Shown: positions 1 through 7,085, counted from the first letter of the stretch. The stretch is 15,775 nucleotides of DNA from DASSFZ01 sp036514635 (GCA_036514635.1 DATBWU010000033.1:1-15775), one strand, 5' to 3'. The notes: generated from the letters alone by a model not told the origin. A program made the numbers and translations.

Positions 1-1227
1 CGGCCGCTGCTCTCCAGCGTCGATCCGGCCGCGCAACTAACCCGATTGCTGGAGGCGCGTCGATCGATGTACGAGTCGTTCAGGCTCAGGGTGGACACGA
101 CTCGCCGAACTGTCGATGAAGTGGCCGATGCCGTTCTGGCGCTGACTTCCGATGCGCGCCGTCACATCGTGTTTCGCGTTGAAGCCGCGCCCGCTTACGA
201 AGTTCACGTGGGCCGGAACATTCTCGGCTCGCTCTCCGAAGTCTGCCGGGCGCAGGGCCTTCGGCCTCCCTCGGTCGTCGTCAGTGATACCAACGTCGCG
301 CCGCTGCACGGCGGGCGAGTCGCCGCTAGTGCGGGGGCCAGACTGGTTACGATTCCGGCCGGCGAGACGCACAAGACGCTGGACACGGTGCGCGCACTGT
401 ACGAGGCTTTTCTCGACGCAGGCGTTGAGCGCGGCGGGACGATCGCCGCGCTGGGCGGCGGCGTCGTCGGCGACATCGCCGGGTTCGCGGCGGCGAGTTA
501 CCTGCGCGGCGTATCGTGGATCAACTTGCCGACCTCGTTGCTGGCGATGGTCGATGCCAGCATCGGCGGCAAGGTCGGCGTCGATCTGCCGCAGGGCAAG
601 AACCTGATCGGTGCGTTTCACATGCCCGCACTCGTCGCCGCCGACCTCGACACGCTCGACACATTGCCGCAAGCCGAGTTCCGCGCAGGCATGGCCGAGG
701 TTGTCAAGGCAGGCATCATCGGCGATGCGCACCTGATTGAGCAACTGGAGCAGGCCGGTTTTTGGGAGCGACCGGATTCCCGCGAAGACATTATCGGGCG
801 CGCGATTGCCGTGAAGGTGAACATCGTTCAAATCGATCCGTATGAGCGCAGCGGCGAGCGCGCGAAGCTCAACCTGGGTCACACGATTGGGCACGGCATC
901 GAAGCCGCCTCGGGTTTTGCGTTCCGGCATGGCGAAGCGGTGGCTATCGGAATGGTCGCCGAAGGGCAGGTCGCCGAGCGCATCGGGTTGGCCGAGAGCG
1001 GCCTCTCGAATCGGATCGAGCAACTTCTCCGGTGCATCGGCTTACCCGTTCGCGCAAGCGGTATGTCCCCGGCGGCGATCCGGGCGGCGATGAGCACCGA
1101 CAAGAAGAAACAAGACCGGCGGCTCAAGTTCGCGCTGCCCAAGTGCATCGGCGAAGTTGTGTCCGGCATCAGTGTGGATGACGCGCTAATATCCGAAGTC
1201 CTGCGAGAGATCACCCATGACGGCTGA
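1..1227 (+). CDS. aroKB: Bifunctional shikimate kinase / 3-dehydroquinate synthase, 5' end cut off
   Basis: The frame is open from the first base of the window to the TGA at 1225-1227, so the gene starts outside. Visible residues 1-50 read like the C-terminus of shikimate kinase (RPLL near the start, then LLEARRSMYE, RVDTT and an EVADAVL helix). From about residue 55 the protein is a full-length 3-dehydroquinate synthase (about 354 residues, normal for AroB). It has the NAD-binding GGGVVGD (about 152), PTSLLAMVDASIGGK (to about 191), the zinc-ligand region NLGHTIGHGIE (about 291), FRHGEAVAIGM and DKKKQDRR (about 367). AroB makes 3-dehydroquinate from DAHP; AroK phosphorylates shikimate. A separate AroB starting at ATG 46 is unlikely because that ATG lies within the kinase-like part. 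Its last codons overlap the start of aroQ, so the two are probably co-transcribed. Only the tail of the kinase is visible, so kinase activity cannot be judged. Confidence 0.93.
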   Translation, partial: RPLLSSVDPAAQLTRLLEARRSMYESFRLRVDTTRRTVDEVADAVLALTSDARRHIVFRVEAAPAYEVHVGRNILGSLSEVCRAQGLRPPSVVVSDTNVAPLHGGRVAASAGARLVTIPAGETHKTLDTVRALYEAFLDAGVERGGTIAALGGGVVGDIAGFAAASYLRGVSWINLPTSLLAMVDASIGGKVGVDLPQGKNLIGAFHMPALVAADLDTLDTLPQAEFRAGMAEVVKAGIIGDAHLIEQLEQAGFWERPDSREDIIGRAIAVKVNIVQIDPYERSGERAKLNLGHTIGHGIEAASGFAFRHGEAVAIGMVAEGQVAERIGLAESGLSNRIEQLLRCIGLPVRASGMSPAAIRAAMSTDKKKQDRRLKFALPKCIGEVVSGISVDDALISEVLREITHDG

Positions 1228-1693
1228 ACGCCCTCCAACTTCCAACGTCCAATCTCCAGCCTCCATTCTCGTTCTGCACGGCCCTAACCTCAACCTGCTC
1301 GGCACGCGCGAGCCGGGCATTTACGGCTCGATGACGCTGGCAGAGATCGACGATCGGTTGCGCGCGGAGGCCGAGCGGCTGAGCGTGACAGTGCGCACGC
1401 TTCAATCGAATCACGAGGGCGCGCTGATCGACGCGCTTCACGAGGCGCGCACCTGGGCGAGCGGCGTCGTCATCAATCCCGGCGGACTTACTCATACTTC
1501 AGTTGCGCTGCGCGACGCGATTGCCGCGATTGCACTGCCCACGGTCGAAGTGCACCTGTCCAACATCCACGCCCGCGAGGAATTCCGCCATCGTTCGGTG
1601 ACAGCGGAGGTGTGCATCGGGGTGGTGAGCGGGTTTGGCTGGCGTTCGTATCTGTTAGGTCTGCAAGCACTGGTGAGCCGGCTCAAAGAGTAG
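1217..1693 (+). CDS. aroQ: Type II 3-dehydroquinate dehydratase
   Basis: 158 residues, close to the 145-150 usual for type II dehydroquinases, which convert 3-dehydroquinate to 3-dehydroshikimate, the step after AroB. Family motifs are clear: ILVLHGPNLNLLG (17-29), the catalytic Arg31 and Tyr36 in REPGIYG, INPGGLTHTSVALRDA (from about 86), and HLSNIHAREEFRHRS beginning at the catalytic His113. The ATG at 1217 overlaps the end of aroB, which suggests translational coupling; only a weak purine stretch (GAGAGA) precedes it. Family members usually begin directly at the first beta strand (M-x-ILVLNGPN). Here about 15 extra residues (TAERPPTSNVQSPAS) come first, and they are encoded by a degenerate heptamer repeat described separately. 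Enzyme identity is secure; the start is the only plausible ATG. Confidence 0.95.
   Translation: MTAERPPTSNVQSPASILVLHGPNLNLLGTREPGIYGSMTLAEIDDRLRAEAERLSVTVRTLQSNHEGALIDALHEARTWASGVVINPGGLTHTSVALRDAIAAIALPTVEVHLSNIHAREEFRHRSVTAEVCIGVVSGFGWRSYLLGLQALVSRLKE
1235..1269 (+). repeat. CCA-type heptamer array inside the aroQ 5' end
   Basis: Five consecutive 7-nt units, each beginning with CCA and ending in T, start at 1235, 1242, 1249, 1256 and 1263 (for example CCAACTT, CCAACGT, CCAATCT). The last unit already belongs to the conserved ILVL strand and may match by chance. The array is translated in frame as the non-conserved N-terminal extension of AroQ. It has the same 7-nt period as the GATTGNN arrays further downstream but a different core. 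Confidence 0.6.
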
Positions 1694-1718
1694 AAGACCT
1701 GAACCGTGCTGAAAATCA

Positions 1719-1838
1719 ACCACGAAGACACCAAGACACGAAGAAAATCAAGAAACTCTTGGGGTGATTCCACTCCAGACTTCCGAAGTCTCCGAGACTT
1801 CGGAAGTCTATGGTGCCCTTTGCGTCTTCGCGGTGAAT
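1719..1838 (+). repeat. Inverted short-period repeat of CACGAAGA type after aroQ
   Basis: The left arm (1719-1744) has near-repeats CACGAAGA, CACCAAGA, CACGAAGA with an 8-nt period. The right arm (1814-1838) is the reverse complement of a related series (TTCACCGCGAAGACGCAAAGG when read on the minus strand). The arms therefore form an imperfect inverted repeat of about 120 bp, with a perfect 15-bp hairpin between them. It fills most of the gap after the aroKB-aroQ unit. Repeats of this look (CCACGAAGACACGAAG) are, from memory, common in intergenic DNA of several bacterial phyla. No coding function is visible. Confidence 0.65.
1777..1809 (+). repeat. Perfect 15-bp inverted repeat, 3-nt loop
   Basis: AGACTTCCGAAGTCT (1777-1791) and AGACTTCGGAAGTCT (1795-1809) are exact reverse complements separated by CCG. 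Each arm is itself an almost perfect palindrome around TTC-GAA, so cruciform and hairpin forms are both possible. It lacks a following T tract, so it is not a normal intrinsic terminator. It may still act as a 3'-end processing or protection hairpin for the aroKB-aroQ transcript. Confidence 0.7.
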
Positions 1839-1913
1839 CAAACTCTGTGCAGGCTGCACAACCGCGCCGATCGGGATTTCTCGCAGTTTGTCCGTAGATT
1901 CTAGAATGGACTC

Positions 1914-1922
1914 TGCTATCAT
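1914..1922 (+). promoter_or_regulatory. Extended -10 promoter for the leader peptide and cimA operon
   Basis: TGCTATCAT is a TGn extended -10 with TATCAT at 1917-1922. No convincing -35 hexamer is seen at normal spacing, which an extended -10 can tolerate. Transcription would begin about 1929-1931, at or next to the ATG of the leader ORF (1931), giving a leaderless or nearly leaderless start. There is no Shine-Dalgarno before that ATG. Confidence 0.4.
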
Positions 1923-1930
1923 TTGCGACT

Positions 1931-2044
1931 ATGAGTGTAATAGCGGCCGGCTCGTTCGCGTTTGCCATCATTATTATCGGCAGCGTGCTCCTCGGTGAGG
2001 AGCAACGCGCAGTCGGGTTGGCCCCGGTGACGTTGCACAGTTAA
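1931..2044 (+). CDS. Leader peptide of a branched-chain amino acid attenuator (37 aa)
   Basis: A 37-codon ORF from ATG 1931 to TAA 2042-2044. Residues 13-16 are four consecutive Ile (ATC ATT ATT ATC, 1967-1978), followed by Gly-Ser-Val-Leu-Leu (V19, L20, L21), with further Ile, Val and Leu elsewhere. A strong intrinsic terminator follows 22 nt after the stop, and then the isoleucine/leucine genes cimA-leuB-ilvE. This layout matches ilv/leu leader peptides, where ribosome stalling at Ile/Val/Leu codons during starvation prevents terminator formation. A hairpin at 1983-2008 (core GCTCCTC / GAGGAGC) just after the control codons could pause polymerase. The alternative is a tiny membrane protein, because the FAFAIIIIGSVLL segment is hydrophobic; the context makes a leader peptide more likely. 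Confidence 0.75.
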   Translation: MSVIAAGSFAFAIIIIGSVLLGEEQRAVGLAPVTLHS

Positions 2045-2066
2045 TCAAAACACACATCACACACAA

Positions 2067-2099
2067 CGAGCCGCCCGACCACCGGGCGGCTCGTTTTTT
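2067..2099 (+). terminator. Intrinsic terminator (attenuator) before cimA
   Basis: A perfect 11-bp GC-rich stem, CGAGCCGCCCG (2067-2077) with CGGGCGGCTCG (2083-2093), loop ACCAC, and then six T residues (2094-2099). It sits between the Ile-rich leader ORF and cimA, so it would stop transcription before the operon unless overridden. The segment CGGCCGGCTCG at 1944-1954, inside the leader ORF, matches the 3' arm at 10 of 11 positions, so it could pair with the 5' arm as an antiterminator. Confidence 0.88.
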
Positions 2100-2100
2100 G

Positions 2101-2136
2101 CCTCACCCTCACCTCCGAGCCGGGGAGAGGATGAGG
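2101..2136 (+). repeat. CCTCACCCTC / GAGAGGATGAGG inverted repeat
   Basis: CCTCACCCTCACC (2101-2113) and GGGGAGAGGATGAGG (2122-2136) form an imperfect inverted repeat between the attenuator and the cimA ribosome-binding site. It resembles the CCCTCACCC...GGGAGAGGG repeat seen between genes in many high-GC bacteria (recollection, not checked here). It could also help present or hide the cimA Shine-Dalgarno at 2139-2144. Confidence 0.45.
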
Positions 2137-2149
2137 TCGGGAGGGCGCA

Positions 2150-3683
<1,534 letters not shown>

Positions 3684-3706
<23 letters not shown>

Positions 3707-3756
3707 TTGTAGATTGTTGATTGGCAATCATCAATCCGCAATCTACAATCATCAAT
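3684..3756 (+). repeat. Heptamer inverted-array element 1 (cimA-leuB gap)
   Basis: The 5' arm has six GATTGNN units starting at 3684, 3691, 3698, 3705, 3712 and 3719. The 3' arm has CAATCNN units starting at 3725, 3732, 3739 and 3746 and a final CAAT ending at 3756. The arms are partly complementary, so the RNA could fold into a long imperfect hairpin. The cimA stop codon is inside the 5' arm, and the 3' arm ends just before AAAAGGGG, the leuB ribosome-binding site. The last two dinucleotides of each unit vary while the GATTG core is kept. Confidence 0.85.
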
Positions 3757-3769
3757 AAAAGGGGTTGTC

Positions 3770-4828
3770 TTGAGAGCGAAAATCGTTCTTCTTCCGGGCG
3801 ATGGCATCGGCCCTGAAGTCGTGGCCGAGGGACAGCGCGCGCTGGGGGTCGTCGCACGGAAGTTCGGCCACCAGTTCGAGTTCAGCCAGCACTTGATCGG
3901 CGGATGCGCGATCGATGCGACCGGCTCGGCCTTGCCCGATGCTACGTTGGCGGCCTGCCGCGCTTCCGATGCCGTGCTGCTCGGCGCAGTCGGCGGGCCG
4001 AAATGGGATGACCCGGCTGCGCCCGTTCGACCCGAGCAAGGGCTGCTGGCAATACGCAAAGGACTCGGCCTGTACGCGAACCTGCGCCCGGCCCGACCTC
4101 ATCCCGCTTTGATCGAAGCGTCGCCCTTGCGGCCGGAGCGCCTGAACGGCGTAGATTTGCTCGTCGTGCGCGAATTGACCGGCGGGTTGTACTTCGGCCA
4201 GCCGAAGGGCCGCGATCAACGCAACGGCCACGTGCGCGCCGTCGATACGCTCGAGTACACCGACTTCGAGATTCGCCGCGTCGTCCAACTCGCGTTCCGG
4301 CTCGCGGCGGGCCGGCGCAACAAGGTTACCTCGGTGGACAAGGCGAATGTGCTAGAATCGTCGCGCCTGTGGCGGCAGACCGCGTCCGCGCTCGCTTCCG
4401 AATATCCCGACGTGAAACTCGAGCATATGCTGGTGGACACGGCGGCGATGCGGCTGGTCGCCGCGCCATCCGGTTTCGACGTGATCGTCACCGAGAACAT
4501 GTTCGGCGACATCCTGACCGACGAAGCGGCGGTGCTGGTCGGGTCGATGGGGCTGCTGCCGTCGGCGTCGCTGGGCGATGAGGGGCCGGGTTTATACGAG
4601 CCGATTCACGGCTCCGCGCCCGACATCGCCGGCAAAGGCATCGCCAATCCGATCGGCACGATCCTGAGCGCGGCGATGCTGCTGCGTTACTCCTTGAAAC
4701 TAGAACGCGAGGCGACTGCGCTGGAGACTGCTGTGGACAAAGCCATCACAGATGGGGCGCGCACGGCCGACCTGGGCGGTGAACTGACGACCCGCGAAAT
4801 GGCAAACGAAGTGATTGAACGATTGTAG
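3770..4828 (+). CDS. leuB: 3-isopropylmalate dehydrogenase
   Basis: 352 residues, standard for LeuB, the NAD-dependent decarboxylating dehydrogenase of leucine synthesis. It carries the nucleotide/substrate motifs LLPGDGIGPEVV (7-18), RELTGGLYFGQPKG (from about 134), DKANVLESSRLWR (from Asp190), TENMFGDILTDEAAVLVGSMGLLPSASLG (about 239-267) and YEPIHGSAPDIAGKGIANP. LeuB can also oxidise 3-methylmalate in the citramalate pathway, which suits its place right after cimA; no leuA, leuC or leuD is in the window. The start is TTG 3770: GGGG at 3761-3764 is 5 nt upstream, and MRAKIVLLPGDGIGPE is the normal N-terminus. The stop TAG (4826-4828) is formed within GATTGTAGATTG, at the start of the next repeat element. 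Confidence 0.95.
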   Translation: MRAKIVLLPGDGIGPEVVAEGQRALGVVARKFGHQFEFSQHLIGGCAIDATGSALPDATLAACRASDAVLLGAVGGPKWDDPAAPVRPEQGLLAIRKGLGLYANLRPARPHPALIEASPLRPERLNGVDLLVVRELTGGLYFGQPKGRDQRNGHVRAVDTLEYTDFEIRRVVQLAFRLAAGRRNKVTSVDKANVLESSRLWRQTASALASEYPDVKLEHMLVDTAAMRLVAAPSGFDVIVTENMFGDILTDEAAVLVGSMGLLPSASLGDEGPGLYEPIHGSAPDIAGKGIANPIGTILSAAMLLRYSLKLEREATALETAVDKAITDGARTADLGGELTTREMANEVIERL

Positions 4829-4932
4829 ATTGATGACACTTGCACCGCGCTTGTCCCTTCGGGACAGCGCAAGTGCAGGTGTTGCTGATTGATCAATCGA
4901 CAATCATCAATCCGCAATCCGAAATCATCAAT
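4813..4932 (+). repeat. Heptamer inverted-array element 2 (leuB-ilvE gap), with internal hairpin
   Basis: The 5' arm is short: GATTGAAC at 4813, then GATTGTA (4821-4827) and GATTGAT (4828-4834). The 3' arm follows a GATTGAT at 4887-4893 and has units from 4894 to 4928 plus a final CAAT (4929-4932). The last complete units and the ATCATCAAT end match those of elements 1 and 3. Unlike the others, a separate long hairpin (4837-4881) sits between the arms. The 3' arm ends immediately before GGAG (4933-4936), the ilvE ribosome-binding site. Confidence 0.82.
4837..4881 (+). repeat. Imperfect 20-bp hairpin nested in element 2
   Basis: TGTCCC (4852-4857), loop TTC, GGGACA (4861-4866) form the tip. 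The stem continues through GCGC/GCGC and then CACTTGCAC (4837-4845) with GTGCAGGTG (4873-4881), with small bulges. There is no following T tract, so it is not a standard terminator. It looks like a different repeat inserted into, or captured by, the heptamer element. Confidence 0.7.
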
Positions 4933-4943
4933 GGAGAAACGTC

Positions 4944-5912
4944 ATGGGCATTCAATCGAAATACGTCTGGATGAACGGTGAGCTGGTCGAATTCGAGAAG
5001 GCTACCGTCCATTTCCTCACGCCCGGGCTTCACTACGGCCTCGGCGCGTTCGAGGGCATTCGCTGCTACAACACAGTCAACGGGCCGGCCGTGTTTCGCC
5101 TGCGCGAGCATCTGGAGCGGCTTCTCGATTCGGCGCTGATTTTGGGCGTGCGCGATTTTGCCTACACCGTCGAGGACCTGCGCCGGGCCGTTCACGAAAC
5201 GATCCGCGCCAATGAGTTTACCGCGTGTTACATTCGTCCGCTGATCTACATGGCTCACGGCGCGATGGGCATCAACCTGGACGCGCACAGGTCGGCGGTT
5301 GGCATTGCCGCCTTCGAGTGGGGCACGCTGCTGGGCGAGGAGGCTTTAGAGAAAGGCATCCGTGCGACCGTGTCGTCGTTCACGCGCATGCACCCCAACG
5401 CATCGATGACGAAGGCGAAGATTTCGGGCAACTACGCCAATTCGGTGTTGGCGAAAACGCTGGCGTTGCGCTCCGGGTTCGACGAGGCGATCATGCTCGA
5501 TCCGTCGGGCTACGTAGCCGAGTGCAGCGGCGAGAATCTGTTCATCGTGCGTGACGGCAAGATCGTCACGCCGCCGCGCACGGCGATCCTGGAAGGCATC
5601 ACGCGCGACTCGGTGCTGGCGCTGGCCGACGATCTCGGACACACCGTTGTCGAAGAGCCGATCTCGCGCGATCAACTGTACATCGCGGACGAGGTGTTCG
5701 TCACCGGGACCGCCGCCGAAGTCTGCGCGATCTGCGAGATCGACTTCCGCAAGGTTGGCGAAGGCCGCATGGGGCCGGTCACGCGCGATTTGCAGCGCGC
5801 ATTCTTCCGCACGGTGCGCGGCGAAGGCGGTCGCTCCGCCGAGTGGTTGGACTACGTGTACCCGGCGGGCGTAGCCGTTCCCTCGCCCAAGCGGGTTGAG
5901 ACAACCGTTTAA
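4944..5912 (+). CDS. ilvE: Branched-chain amino acid aminotransferase
   Basis: 322 residues, PLP fold-type IV family, the last step in making valine, leucine and isoleucine from their 2-oxo acids with glutamate. Seen: YVWMNGELVEFEKATVHFLTPGLHYGLGAFEGIR at the N-terminus, the PLP lysine in AKISGNYANS (Lys159, the same number as the E. coli catalytic lysine), the phosphate-binding stretch SGYVAECSGENLFIVRDGKIVTPP, EGITRDSV, and FVTGTAAEV near the C-terminus. ATG 4944 follows GGAG by 7 nt. Lies downstream of leuB in the same orientation with only repeat DNA between, so it is probably in the attenuated operon. The TAA stop overlaps the first unit of the next repeat element. D-amino acid or aminodeoxychorismate lyase activity is less likely given the operon. 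Confidence 0.94.
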   Translation: MGIQSKYVWMNGELVEFEKATVHFLTPGLHYGLGAFEGIRCYNTVNGPAVFRLREHLERLLDSALILGVRDFAYTVEDLRRAVHETIRANEFTACYIRPLIYMAHGAMGINLDAHRSAVGIAAFEWGTLLGEEALEKGIRATVSSFTRMHPNASMTKAKISGNYANSVLAKTLALRSGFDEAIMLDPSGYVAECSGENLFIVRDGKIVTPPRTAILEGITRDSVLALADDLGHTVVEEPISRDQLYIADEVFVTGTAAEVCAICEIDFRKVGEGRMGPVTRDLQRAFFRTVRGEGGRSAEWLDYVYPAGVAVPSPKRVETTV

Positions 5913-5982
5913 TTGCGGATTGTGGATTGATGAATGTTGATTGACATGCTCAATCCGCAATCTTCAATCAGAAATCATCAAT
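5911..5982 (+). repeat. Heptamer inverted-array element 3 (ilvE-pheA gap)
   Basis: 5' arm units start at 5911, 5918, 5925, 5932 and 5939 (AATTGCG, GATTGTG, GATTGAT, GAATGTT, GATTGAC). After ATGCT the 3' arm units start at 5951, 5958, 5965 and 5972, with CAAT at 5979-5982. The end ATCATCAAT is the same as in elements 1 and 2. It fills the whole gap: its first base is inside the ilvE stop codon and its last base touches the pheA ATG. Confidence 0.85.
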
Positions 5983-6816
5983 ATGAGGATTGCTTTTCAG
6001 GGTGAGCCTGGCGCCTACAGCGAAGCTGCCGCGCTCGAGCATTTTGGGCCGGATGCCCAAATGGTTCCGCATGAAACCTTCGACGCCGTCTTCGCCTCGG
6101 TCGAGGCGGGTGAGTGCGACTTTGGGCTGATCGCGATCGAGAACTCGCTGGCCGGGAGCATTCATCGCAACTACGATCTGCTGTTGCGCCACGGCCTGCT
6201 CGTCGCCGGCGAGCATTATCTGCGGGTGAAGCATTGCTTGATTGCACATCCGGGTGTGCCGGTCGAAGCCGTGCGCGCCGTGTACTCGCACCCGCAAGCC
6301 TTGGCGCAATGCGAAGGCTACTTGCGGCATTTGAATGGCGGCGTCGAGCGCGTGGCGACGCACGACACGGCGGGCAGTGTGCGCCTGATTCGCGACGAAG
6401 GAAAGCGCGATGCGGCGGCTATCGCCAGCCGCCATGCAGCGGAGGTGTACGGCATGGCGGTCCTGGCCGAAGGCATCGAAGACGATCCGGCCAACTTCAC
6501 GCGCTTTCTGGCGTTGAGCCTTCAGCCTGGCGAGCCGCGCGGCGAGGGCAAGACCTCGATCGTCTTCACGCTGCGCAACATACCCGGCGCGTTGTTCAAG
6601 GCGCTGAGCGTGTTCGCCCTGCGCGACATCGACCTGACGAAGATCGAGTCGCGCCCGCTCGTCGGCAAGCCGTGGGAATATCTCTTCTACATCGACTTCG
6701 TCGGCTACGCGACCGACGCGACGTGCGCCCGCGCGCTCGATCATCTCGGCGAGTATGCGATCACGTTGCGAGTGCTTGGCTCGTATCCCAGACACCGGTC
6801 AGCGGATGACCATTAA
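5983..6816 (+). CDS. pheA: Prephenate dehydratase
   Basis: 277 residues, the usual length of monofunctional prephenate dehydratases, which turn prephenate into phenylpyruvate for phenylalanine synthesis. The catalytic domain begins FQGEPGAYSEAAALEHF and includes FGLIAIENSLAGS, the His/Thr-rich AHPGVP and THDTAGSVRLI, and the diagnostic Thr-Arg-Phe at 173-175. The C-terminal ACT domain has GALFKALSVFALRDIDLTKIESRP (ESRP at 222-225), the Phe-binding feedback site. The start is ATG 5983 because MRIAFQGEPGAYSE is the family N-terminus; upstream codons in frame are pure repeat DNA. Oddly, no Shine-Dalgarno is visible because the repeat runs right up to the ATG. Translation may depend on coupling to ilvE or on a weakly structured start region. 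Confidence 0.94.
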   Translation: MRIAFQGEPGAYSEAAALEHFGPDAQMVPHETFDAVFASVEAGECDFGLIAIENSLAGSIHRNYDLLLRHGLLVAGEHYLRVKHCLIAHPGVPVEAVRAVYSHPQALAQCEGYLRHLNGGVERVATHDTAGSVRLIRDEGKRDAAAIASRHAAEVYGMAVLAEGIEDDPANFTRFLALSLQPGEPRGEGKTSIVFTLRNIPGALFKALSVFALRDIDLTKIESRPLVGKPWEYLFYIDFVGYATDATCARALDHLGEYAITLRVLGSYPRHRSADDH

Positions 6817-6827
6817 CATCGTTAAAA

Positions 6828-6893
6828 CCACGGAGGCACAGAGTGCACGGAGCAATTACATTAACTTTTCTCCGTGTCCCTGTGCCTCCGTGG
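6828..6893 (+). repeat. Inverted short-period repeat of CACGGAGG type
   Basis: The left arm (6828-6852) begins CCACGGAGGCACAG and ends CACGGAG. The right arm (6870-6893) begins CTCCGTG and ends CTGTGCCTCCGTGG. The outer 14 bp and inner 7 bp pair perfectly. The spacer is AT-rich (6853-6869). The arms show an 8-9 nt internal period (CACGGAGG, CACAGAG, CACGGAG). It lies just after pheA and could form a stable 3'-end hairpin for that transcript, though it lacks a T tract on the + strand. Confidence 0.75.
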
Positions 6894-6925
6894 CAAGCTG
6901 TGAATAATCACCAAGCGACTAGCAC

Positions 6926-6954
6926 TTGCGCGGGAGATTCGCGCGTGCTAGACT
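6926..6954 (+). promoter_or_regulatory. Promoter of tRNA-Leu
   Basis: TTGCGC (6926-6931, -35) and TAGACT (6949-6954, -10) are separated by exactly 17 nt. The tRNA begins 7 nt after the -10, so the transcript would start at or next to the mature 5' end. An inverted repeat (AGCAC...CGCG / CGCGCGTGCT) overlaps the spacer. Confidence 0.5.
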
Positions 6955-6961
6955 TGCGCGT

Positions 6962-7044
6962 GGGCCGGTGGCGAAAGGGCAGACGCAGGGGACTTAAAAT
7001 CCCTCGCCCGAAAGGGCATGGAGGTTCGAATCCTCTCCGGCCTA
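6962..7044 (+). tRNA. tRNA-Leu (anticodon TAA)
   Basis: A class II tRNA of 83 nt. The acceptor GGGCCGG pairs with CCGGCCT (first pair G-T), followed by discriminator A at 7044. Also seen: TGGCGAAAGGGCAGACGC D arm, anticodon stem GGGGA/TCCCT with loop CTTAAAA (anticodon TAA, reading UUA), long variable arm CGCCCGAAAGGGC, and T arm GGAGG-TTCGAAT-CCTCT. The 3' CCA is not encoded. The acceptor boundary could be off by one base. UUA is a rare codon in this GC-rich DNA. Confidence 0.93.
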
Positions 7045-7056
7045 TCGAATAAATCT

Positions 7057-7079
7057 CCTGCAGGCCCCGAACCTGCGGG
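7057..7079. terminator. Possible bidirectional hairpin between tRNA-Leu and the reductase
   Basis: CCTGCAGG (7057-7064) and CCTGCGGG (7072-7079) pair over 8 bp with one G-T pair and a 7-nt loop. It lies in the 41-nt gap between the tRNA 3' end and the convergent reductase stop. There is no clear T tract on either side, so termination is only a suggestion from its position. Confidence 0.3.
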
Positions 7080-7085
7080 ACGTTC

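Noticed and set aside
37..1023. Long open frames antisense to aroB, cimA, pfkA and others
   Set aside because: They overlap genes with clear family motifs, have Arg/Ala/His-rich compositions typical of GC-rich shadow frames, and show no recognisable domain.
1719..1838. Insertion sequence or MITE with terminal inverted repeats
   Set aside because: No target-site duplication or transposase-like sequence is visible, and the arms have an internal period that typical MITE ends lack. A related mobile origin is still possible.
1706..1897. Small ORF of 63 codons after aroQ
   Set aside because: It is a translation of the CACGAAGA repeat and hairpin (NHEDTKTRRKS-type peptide), a well-known kind of spurious protein.
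4837..4881. Intrinsic terminator between leuB and ilvE
   Set aside because: The hairpin is stable but is followed by AGTGC/GGTG sequence and no T tract.
5941..5982. Upstream start for pheA
   Set aside because: The extra codons are only repeat sequence, and the conserved N-terminus begins at ATG 5983.
6843..7052. ORF across the tRNA-Leu gene
   Set aside because: It runs through the CACGGAGG repeat and the tRNA and has no protein-like features.
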